Assembly: GCA_017999075.1 (NCBI GenBank)
Contig: JAGOBX010000050.1
Span: forward strand, 1-12,917
Length of the DNA: 12,917 nt
Source: JAGOBX01 sp017999075 [NCBI: Candidatus Babelota bacterium]
Lineage (GTDB): Bacteria; JAGOBX01
Reading direction: 5' to 3'
This document shows, piece by piece, positions 7,596 to 12,917 of the stretch. The position numbers and the translations under genes are program-made. The notes under the pieces are model-generated. The model saw only the letters and a program-made list of their open reading frames with translations. It made no database searches and was not told the DNA's origin. Each line of letters begins with the position of its first letter. Position 1 is the first letter of the stretch.

Positions 7596-7691
7596 TTAAT
7601 TATATCTTTTAAATCCAAACTTGTCCAGCATTATTGCTCGCTCCTGAGGGATTGCCACCGTAATTATTCGTATAAAATTATTAGTGTTCAT
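7596..7691 (-). CDS. Candidate 31-residue microprotein between the ktr operon and kdpD
   Basis: ATG (7691-7689) to TAA (7598-7596). The peptide begins MNTNNFIRIITVAIPQERA and ends MLDKFGFKRYN. It is basic and has no membrane helix. AAAGGGTG lies 6 nt upstream of the ATG, a better ribosome site than that of kdpD. It starts 24 bp after the RCK-only gene and stops 28 bp before kdpD, same strand. The central 40 bp are far richer in G+C than their surroundings, which looks like coding constraint, a gene remnant or a dispersed element. The putative kdpD promoter lies in its 3' half. I recognise no family; it could also be a leader peptide for kdpD or non-coding RNA sequence. Confidence 0.4.
   Translation of the reverse strand: MNTNNFIRIITVAIPQERAIMLDKFGFKRYN
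7599..7627 (-). promoter_or_regulatory. Probable sigma70-type promoter of kdpDE
   Basis: TGGACA (7627-7622; 5 of 6 to consensus), a 17-nt spacer, then a perfect TATAAT (7604-7599) on the minus strand. Transcription would begin near 7592, leaving a leader of about 25 nt before the kdpD ATG. It gives kdpDE a start independent of the ktr operon. It overlaps the candidate 31-codon ORF, whose codons alone could explain part of the match. Confidence 0.55.
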
Positions 7692-7715
7692 TTTGTTCAC
7701 CCTTTAAATATTTTT

Positions 7716-8126
7716 TTAAGTTTCTAAAATTTTCAATGTTTCATCTTTACCCGGATAAACCACATTAACTCCGCCAATTTTTTTAAATATTTCATATTTT
7801 ATATCAGAATCAACTTCAACATAAATTTTTTCAACTAACAATTCCTTAAACTCACTAACTAATAAAATACTTTCATTTAATAATTCCGGCAAACAAATAA
7901 AAACAGATTCAATATTTTTATTCACAAAATTTAAATTTTCAAAAATATTGTTATATTTTGTTATGACTGCGGCAGTTAACGATTTATTTAAAAAAAAATT
8001 TTCATTTTCAAATATTTTGTTATTATCTCCAATCAGAATAATATCGTTTTTGAATTGAAATAATAAACGCATTACCCGAAAACTAAAACTATCGCAACCG
8101 ATTATTATATTTTTTTTCTTTCCCAT
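7716..8126 (-). CDS. Degenerate RCK_N (TrkA-N)-only protein, paralogue of the adjacent KtrA
   Basis: 136 residues that align along their length with the first ~130 residues of the upstream KtrA/TrkA and stop where its RCK_C domain would begin. Shared points are KNIIIG/KFVVIG at strand 1, NESILLV/ESSILVV near residues 84-90, and NVVYPGKDETLKI matching KIIYPEKEEALRL near 121-133. The Rossmann nucleotide site is broken: GLGSFG has become GCDSFS (10-15), the strand-2 acid at IDD has become IGD (32-34), and the ADAS acid is lost. It probably cannot bind NAD(H) or ATP/ADP normally. The start is ATG at 8126 with AAAGG 8 nt upstream. It is 45 bp downstream of ktrA in the same operon. It may be an accessory subunit of the KtrA ring, or a decaying duplicate whose frame is still intact. 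Confidence 0.85.
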   Translation of the reverse strand: MGKKKNIIIGCDSFSFRVMRLLFQFKNDIILIGDNNKIFENENFFLNKSLTAAVITKYNNIFENLNFVNKNIESVFICLPELLNESILLVSEFKELLVEKIYVEVDSDIKYEIFKKIGGVNVVYPGKDETLKILET

Positions 8127-8171
8127 AATGATTGCCTTTCTATTTTTTATTTTTAAACTATTTCTAAAAAA

Positions 8172-8819
8172 TTAAGATAAAAATTTATCTATATTCTTTT
8201 TTTCTCCTAAAAGAAAAAGACTGTGCCTGCTATTTAAAATAATCTCAGGATCAGGTATTTCAACTGTAGAATTACCATTTATTTTTATACCGATTATCAA
8301 AATAGAAAATCTTTTTCTTATGTCTAATTCCCGTATTGACTTATCTTGATATTTTGACGGACAATTTATTTCAATCAAATGATACTCATCTGTTATCGGT
8401 ATATATTCCATCACATTTTTAAAACTTAAAACGCCTGCCAAACGCAGAGCTTCCTCTTTTTCAGGATAAATAATTTTTGTCGCTCCAACGGTTTTCAAAA
8501 GTTCGTAATGATCATCTGATAAGGCTTTTGCTATTATATGCTTTACATTAAGTTGTCTTAAATGATGCACAACAAGAATACTTGATTCTATATCCGGACC
8601 AACACTGACAATAACAGCATTATAATCTGTTATATTTATTTCTTTTAACACATCAATTTTGGAAGCATCAGCAATTATTGCCTGATTCACATATTTTTTT
8701 ATATCATCAATTTTATCTTTATTATCATCAATGACTACAACTTCATTTCCTTTTTGCACAAGTTCTTTAGCAGCATATCTGCCAAAACTTCCCAATCCAA
8801 TAACTACAAATTTTTTCAT
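8172..8819 (-). CDS. ktrA: KtrA/TrkA-type potassium channel gating subunit
   Basis: 215 residues, matching single-unit KtrA (about 220) rather than the double-length TrkA of E. coli. The RCK_N domain (1-~125) has the intact nucleotide loop GLGSFG (8-13), the strand-2 acids D31-D32 and D51 in ADAS. The RCK_C domain (~135-215) closes the protein. The family forms an octameric cytoplasmic ring that opens or closes the KtrB/TrkH pore in response to ATP/ADP or NAD(H), and in many bacteria c-di-AMP binds RCK_C. The start is ATG at 8819, with AGGTGG overlapping the ktrB stop; the two genes are 10 bp apart, so they are cotranscribed and probably coupled. The symbol is chosen on length and could equally be written trkA. 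Confidence 0.94.
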   Translation of the reverse strand: MKKFVVIGLGSFGRYAAKELVQKGNEVVVIDDNKDKIDDIKKYVNQAIIADASKIDVLKEINITDYNAVIVSVGPDIESSILVVHHLRQLNVKHIIAKALSDDHYELLKTVGATKIIYPEKEEALRLAGVLSFKNVMEYIPITDEYHLIEINCPSKYQDKSIRELDIRKRFSILIIGIKINGNSTVEIPDPEIILNSRHSLFLLGEKKNIDKFLS

Positions 8820-8829
8820 AATTTCCCAC

Positions 8830-10212
8830 CTATCCTATATAAATATCTTCTTCTGAATACCTTACAGAAGATTCTATCTGCTTTCCTGCGAAAAACAATC
8901 CTATTGTCAAAGGCCCGACACGGCCTATAAACATAGTTATTGTTAAAAAAAATTTCCCGATAAAACTTAGTTTTGATGTAATACCCATTGATAAACCTGT
9001 ATTTCCCAATGCGGAAGTAATTTCAAACAGCAATTCGAGTAATGAAACTTTTTCTGTATATAACAAGATAAGCAAATCTGCAAATATAATAATGATAAAC
9101 CAGACAAAAATTCCTGCTGCTTTCGTTATGGATTTATTTGGAATCTGATGTTTAAAAATATGTATGTTATTTTCTCTGCCACGCAATTGATAAATTAAAA
9201 AAATCAGTATCAGTCCCATAGTTGTAACCTTAATTCCTCCGCCTGTACTGCCGGGAGCCGCTCCTGTAAACATTTGAAAAATTAAATATGTTAAACTGCC
9301 TGAATGCATTTTACTTATATCCATTGTATTAAAACCGTCAGTAGTTGAAGCAGAAATAGATTGAAAAACAGAAATCTGCCATTTATCATATTCGCTTAAA
9401 CCTGATTGCCAATTTTCCGAAAAATAGATGATATAACTTCCAATTGTTATAAAAACTATAGTTGTCAATATGACAAATTTTGAATGAACCGAAAGAGAAA
9501 ATACGTGCTTATTTTTTAGTTTTTTCCGAAATATTATAAAAATTTCATATATGACAATAAACCCTATTCCGCCGGCAAGCGACAAAATATTGATTGTCAT
9601 ATTTAATATTATATTGCAGTTGTATTTCATTAAACTGTCAGGGAAAACCGAAAATCCGGCAGTACAAAATGCTGATATTGAATGAAATATTCCAAGATAA
9701 ACCGATCTGCGCAAGGAATATGTATCAAGAAATACTCCAGTAAGAATTGCAGCGCCGATTACCTCAAATATTGCAGTGAAAATTATTACTGAAATTAAAA
9801 ATTTATTTAATTGCCCGTAACTTGTACCTGATATTGATTCAACCGCCACATTTTTTGAAAACAGCGATATTTTCACATCAAACATAGAAATTAAACAAAT
9901 AATTATCGACATATAACCAATGCCGCCTACCTGAAAAATACATAAAAGAACAATTTGACCAAACAAACTGTAATAACTGCCTATATCTACAACTGAAAGA
10001 CCTGATGTGCTTATGCCTGATGTTGCTACAAAAAGAGAGTCAATAAACGGCTGATATGTATTTTTTGAAGAAGATATTGGAAGCGATAGCAATAAAGCTC
10101 CTATTAATGTAACAAATGCATATCCTGCAACAAGAAACTGAAAAGGAGTGAATATAGGCGTATATTTTTTCAATTTCAACATTTTTTTTATATTTATAAC
10201 AAAATTACTCAT
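8830..10212 (-). CDS. ktrB: TrkH/KtrB family potassium uptake channel
   Basis: 460-residue integral membrane protein, close to KtrB (about 445). The four-fold M1-P-M2 architecture is visible, with a conserved glycine in each selectivity-filter loop: TSGLS (G71), CTAGFS (G186), TTDGFN (G293) and GNTGLS (G406). The glycine-rich gating loop GAAPGSTGGGIK (318-329) in the third repeat is also intact, as is the RVGPLTIGLFF region near the C-terminus. It should carry K+ (possibly Na+-coupled) across the inner membrane together with KtrA. The start is ATG at 10212 with GGAG (10223-10220) 7 nt upstream. It is the first gene of the ktr operon, divergent from lemA. Confidence 0.96.
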   Translation of the reverse strand: MSNFVINIKKMLKLKKYTPIFTPFQFLVAGYAFVTLIGALLLSLPISSSKNTYQPFIDSLFVATSGISTSGLSVVDIGSYYSLFGQIVLLCIFQVGGIGYMSIIICLISMFDVKISLFSKNVAVESISGTSYGQLNKFLISVIIFTAIFEVIGAAILTGVFLDTYSLRRSVYLGIFHSISAFCTAGFSVFPDSLMKYNCNIILNMTINILSLAGGIGFIVIYEIFIIFRKKLKNKHVFSLSVHSKFVILTTIVFITIGSYIIYFSENWQSGLSEYDKWQISVFQSISASTTDGFNTMDISKMHSGSLTYLIFQMFTGAAPGSTGGGIKVTTMGLILIFLIYQLRGRENNIHIFKHQIPNKSITKAAGIFVWFIIIIFADLLILLYTEKVSLLELLFEITSALGNTGLSMGITSKLSFIGKFFLTITMFIGRVGPLTIGLFFAGKQIESSVRYSEEDIYIG

Positions 10213-10242
10213 AAAATTTCTCCGCGTATCAGACTTAATAAA

Positions 10243-10270
10243 ATTATATCATAAAATATAATTTTGTCTA
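10243..10270 (-). promoter_or_regulatory. Probable sigma70-type promoter of the ktr operon
   Basis: TAGACA (10270-10265; 5 of 6), a 16-nt spacer and a perfect TATAAT (10248-10243) on the minus strand. Transcription should start near 10236, leaving a short leader of about 24 nt that contains the SD. A leader this short leaves no room for a riboswitch, so control would act on initiation or on the proteins. Confidence 0.6.
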
Positions 10271-10431
10271 TTTAGAGGGAGTTAAAATATATGAAAAGTC
10301 TGTTAAAATTCCGTTAATAAATCAAATTTAAAAAAATTTTATACATTTTGAGCATCATTTTCAGCATTATCAATAAAACCTCCAGCATAACAAAATATTT
10401 TCTGTTTGTTTTAGAAAAAACCCAGCAATGA

Positions 10432-10460
10432 TTGACAAAATCTATCCAATATATTATATA
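10432..10460 (+). promoter_or_regulatory. Probable sigma70-type promoter of lemA
   Basis: A perfect TTGACA (10432-10437), a 17-nt spacer, then TATATA (10455-10460; 4 of 6). Transcription would begin near 10467, about 70 nt before the TTG start codon. Several AT-rich alternatives to the -10 exist, so the exact start is uncertain. Confidence 0.5.
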
Positions 10461-10537
10461 TTTTTTTATAATTTTAATATATTATAAATAAGATCATATA
10501 AATTATATTTTTTAGATAAACAGAGGATTGATTTCTT

Positions 10538-11104
10538 TTGAGTTTTATCATTGCAGGAATAATAATCGTTGTTATTATATGGATAATATTTTTTTACAAC
10601 CGTATAATTAAACATTCTAATTTAATAGAAGAAGCGTGGAGCGATATTGATATTCAGTTGAAACGGAGGCATGATCTTGTCCCTAATCTGGTAACAACAG
10701 TTCAAGGATATGCGATGCATGAACAGGAAACATTAAAAAAAGTAGCTGAATTGAGGAATATATTAAACAATACAGAAAAACAAAAAATCGATTTACACAT
10801 GGAATCGGAATTGTCTCGCGGATTAAAATCAGTTTTTGCATTGTCAGAACAGTATCCTGAACTAAAAGCAGACAAAAATTTTCTTTATTTGCAGAAGAAT
10901 CTTATTGAAATTGAAGATGCGATTCAATATTCACGGCGTTATTATAACGGAACAGTAAGAGATTATTCGATAGTTTTAGAATCTTTTCCTAATAATATCA
11001 TTAACATACTTTTCAAATTTTCAAAAAAAGAATATTTTACAATCGAATACAGTACTATACGCAATAATCCGTCTGTGGATTTTGACAGGAATACAAAAAA
11101 ATGA
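10538..11104 (+). CDS. lemA: LemA family protein
   Basis: 188 residues, typical LemA length. One N-terminal membrane helix (about 3-20) is followed by a helical-bundle domain. Family marks are EEAWSDIDIQLKRRHDLVPN (31-50), the LVTTVQGYAMHE stretch (51-62), IEDAIQYSRRYYNGTVRDYS (125-144) and the SFPNNIINILF motif (149-159). The start is TTG at 10538, with AGAGGA (10522-10527) 10 nt upstream; an in-frame stop at 10529 and the lack of ATG until M60 leave no alternative. The stop overlaps the next gene as ATGA. The exact biochemical role of LemA is not settled; it is commonly encoded with DUF2207 or TPM-domain membrane proteins, as here. Confidence 0.95.
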   Translation: MSFIIAGIIIVVIIWIIFFYNRIIKHSNLIEEAWSDIDIQLKRRHDLVPNLVTTVQGYAMHEQETLKKVAELRNILNNTEKQKIDLHMESELSRGLKSVFALSEQYPELKADKNFLYLQKNLIEIEDAIQYSRRYYNGTVRDYSIVLESFPNNIINILFKFSKKEYFTIEYSTIRNNPSVDFDRNTKK

Positions 11105-12917
11105 AGAAAATTATCACATTAACTTTTATTCATTTATATGTCTTGCTGTTTGCAGCGAATGCCGCAGAATATATTGAAAAATTCACATCATTTATCTCAA
11201 TCCATGAGGACGGTTCTATCACTGTCAAAGAAGAAATCACAGTTCAAGCAGAAAATATTAAAATTAAACGCGGAATATATCGCGATTTTCCCACTAAATA
11301 TCCGGTTTCTTTTGGACTTCCTTTTGCAATATATTATTATAATACTCCGTTTGAAATAATATCTATACTTAAAAATGATTTAAAAGAACCATATCATATA
11401 GTAAATCGTGATAATGGAATTCGAATTTATATTGGAGAAAATAATCATTTTTTAGAAAATAAAAAATATACTTATACAATCGAATACAAAACTTCAAGAC
11501 AGCTCGGACATTTTAAAAACCATGACGAATTATACTGGAATGTTACAGGTAACAATTGGGAATTTCCTATTTCATCGGCGGCTGCATATATAAAATTACC
11601 TAAAAAATTTGACGCAAAAATTTTAGAAATGAATTCTTATACAGGCAGACAAGGCTCTAAAGAGTCTGATTGTAAAAATTCTTTGACTGAAGATAATCTT
11701 GTTAATTTTGTTACAACCCGCGTATTAGAACCAGGAGAAGGCCTCACAATTTATTTATCATGGCCCAAAGGATTTGTAAAAATTCCATCGGGCAGTGAAA
11801 AAATCATTTATATTTTTAAAGATAATATGCTGCTCTTATCATCCCTTATATCAGGATTTATTATATTTATTTATTATTTAATTTGGTGGTTTAAAGTTGG
11901 AAAAGATCCTGCACGAGGCACGATTATCCCTGAATTTTCGCCGCCTGAAAATATGTCGCCGGCATCAGTCCGTTATATATATAAAATGGGGTATGACAAC
12001 AAAACATTTACTGCTTCAATAGTAAGTATGGCAATAAAAAAATATCTTATTATAAAAGAAGATAATAAAAATTTCACTCTTGTTAAGCAGAAGAATGCAG
12101 ATATAAATGCTTTATCTGAAGAAGAACAAAAAGCAGCCAAAGCATTATTTCGCGATAACGACGAAATTACGCTGACACATAAAAATAATGAATCTGTCAG
12201 TAAAACATTACGGTGTCATGAAACCATTCTAAAAAATAAATATTTAAATGTAATCTTTAATAATAATAAGACCCAGGCAATTATAGGATTGGTTTTATCC
12301 ATAATTTTACTTATTTCCTCTCTTATTGCAGGACAGCATTCATCCAGTATTTTTATTTTTGCCTGGGTATCAATATGGAGTATAGGAGTATCAGTATTGC
12401 TTATTGCATCAGGAAAAACATGGAAATCGTTAAAATCGAAATTTTCGATATCCAATCTTATTGCTTCTTTATTTATTACTGCATTCAGCATTCCTTTTAT
12501 TGGAGGAGAATTGTTCGGATTGAAAGAATTAGCAACAAACACAGGAGCAGGATTTATTATAATATTGCTTTTAATTATTGGAATAAATATACTTTTCTTC
12601 TATTTATTAAAAGCTCCGACTAAAACCGGCAGAAAAATTATGGATAAAATTGAAGGATTCCGTATGTTTCTTGAAACCAGTGATAGGGAAATATTAAACC
12701 GGTTTCCTGATTACAATGTTACATATGAAATATATGAGATGTTTTTGCCATATGCTATCGCTCTTGATTTAGAGCATAAATGGCAAAAAAAATTCGAAGC
12801 ATTATTATCTGGTATTACAAATACACACAACTCAAAAATATACTGGTATCATAATTTTGATAATACTTCTTCTTTTAACCAGTTAGGAAGTCATTTGAGC
12901 AGCGGAATAAGCAGAAG
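11101..12917 (+). CDS. DUF2207 family membrane protein (partial, C-terminus off the window)
   Basis: 605 codons, open to the window edge. The signal sequence (MKKIITLTFIHLYVLLFAANAA) is followed by the extracytoplasmic DUF2207 domain (about 23-235), with early HEDGSITVKEEITV, RGIYRDFPTKY and, later, ELYWNVTGNNWEFPI. A membrane helix at about 243-265 leads to a cytoplasmic portion beginning WWFKVGKDPARGTIIPEFSPP, a family hallmark. Four more helices lie at about 392-412, 418-440, 451-470 and 484-505, followed by a region rich in charged and aromatic residues. The sequence ends at SHLSSGISR, just where the family's usual Gly/Ser-rich tail begins, so little is missing. The ATG overlaps the lemA TGA and AGGA lies 10 nt upstream, so the two are coupled. 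Function is unknown; the pair probably forms an envelope complex. Confidence 0.92.
   Translation, partial: MKKIITLTFIHLYVLLFAANAAEYIEKFTSFISIHEDGSITVKEEITVQAENIKIKRGIYRDFPTKYPVSFGLPFAIYYYNTPFEIISILKNDLKEPYHIVNRDNGIRIYIGENNHFLENKKYTYTIEYKTSRQLGHFKNHDELYWNVTGNNWEFPISSAAAYIKLPKKFDAKILEMNSYTGRQGSKESDCKNSLTEDNLVNFVTTRVLEPGEGLTIYLSWPKGFVKIPSGSEKIIYIFKDNMLLLSSLISGFIIFIYYLIWWFKVGKDPARGTIIPEFSPPENMSPASVRYIYKMGYDNKTFTASIVSMAIKKYLIIKEDNKNFTLVKQKNADINALSEEEQKAAKALFRDNDEITLTHKNNESVSKTLRCHETILKNKYLNVIFNNNKTQAIIGLVLSIILLISSLIAGQHSSSIFIFAWVSIWSIGVSVLLIASGKTWKSLKSKFSISNLIASLFITAFSIPFIGGELFGLKELATNTGAGFIIILLLIIGINILFFYLLKAPTKTGRKIMDKIEGFRMFLETSDREILNRFPDYNVTYEIYEMFLPYAIALDLEHKWQKKFEALLSGITNTHNSKIYWYHNFDNTSSFNQLGSHLSSGISR

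Larger units (their letters stand above)
10213..10537. other. 325-bp divergent intergenic region between ktrB and lemA
   Basis: It holds outward-facing promoters for ktrB (minus) and lemA (plus) at its two ends. The middle (about 10275-10430) is AT-rich, with no gene I would support on either strand. TTTTATACATTTTG (10337-10350) loosely recalls the T-rich TATAC element of E. coli KdpE sites, but the resemblance is weak. No terminator hairpin is expected here and none is seen. Confidence 0.6.

Noticed and set aside
7596-7715. c-di-AMP (ydaO/yuaA) riboswitch before kdpD
   Set aside because: The gap is only 148 bp, and I could not match the conserved blocks of that riboswitch; the GC-rich patch fits a small ORF at least as well.
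11138-11359. 73-codon plus-strand frame at the start of the DUF2207 gene
   Set aside because: It is out of frame with the DUF2207 protein, whose signal peptide and N-terminal motifs cover the same bases.
12216-12623. Frames of 108 codons (minus) and 82 codons (plus) inside the DUF2207 gene
   Set aside because: The DUF2207 frame is continuous from 11101 to the edge with membrane helices exactly here; the others are shadows in low-complexity hydrophobic codons.
1-12917. tRNA, rRNA, CRISPR array, insertion sequence, attachment site or origin
   Set aside because: Looked for cloverleaf/T-loop sequences, regular direct repeats, transposase motifs and terminal inverted repeats; none found.

Overview
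The window is about 12.9 kb of very AT-rich bacterial DNA, and genes fill most of it. Several points suggest a diderm with a periplasm: three secreted binding proteins with cleavable signal peptides and no lipobox, a Ktr/Trk-type potassium channel system, and a LemA-DUF2207 pair. Start codons include GTG and TTG, and most starts have Shine-Dalgarno (SD) sequences. I cannot fix the phylum from the sequence. An AT-rich anaerobe such as an Elusimicrobiota/Endomicrobium-like or Deferribacterota-like bacterium would fit, but that is a guess.

Layout. Everything from 1 to 10212 is on the minus strand, so transcription runs right to left. (1) 10212-7716 is a potassium-uptake operon: a TrkH/KtrB channel with all four selectivity-filter glycines, a KtrA/TrkA gating subunit (RCK_N + RCK_C), and a third gene for a shortened, degenerate copy of the RCK_N domain only. 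(2) 7691-7596 holds a possible 31-codon gene inside a strikingly GC-rich patch. (3) 7567-4260 is kdpD-kdpE, a sensor kinase and response regulator whose coding regions overlap by ATGA. The kdpFABC pump that these usually control is not in the window; the adjacent potassium system is Ktr/Trk. (4) 4259-3905 is a non-coding stretch rich in AT palindromes. (5) 3904-3608 encodes an unrecognised small membrane protein. (6) 3553-1 is a tandem run of three diverged paralogues of a LivK-type periplasmic substrate-binding protein, the last cut by the window edge. No permease or ATPase accompanies them in the window.

From 10538 to the right edge the genes run on the plus strand: lemA (TTG start), then a large DUF2207 membrane protein joined to it by an ATGA overlap and truncated by the window. 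The 325-bp gap between ktrB and lemA carries divergent sigma70-type promoters.

How it may work together: KdpD/KdpE would sense potassium limitation or turgor and could regulate the neighbouring Ktr/Trk transporter. The RCK-only protein could be an extra, nucleotide-blind subunit that modifies KtrA ring assembly or gating. That protein, the Kdp-Ktr pairing and the small ORF between them are the most interesting parts of the window. The binding-protein array is probably a separate amino-acid (or similar small molecule) uptake or sensing unit.
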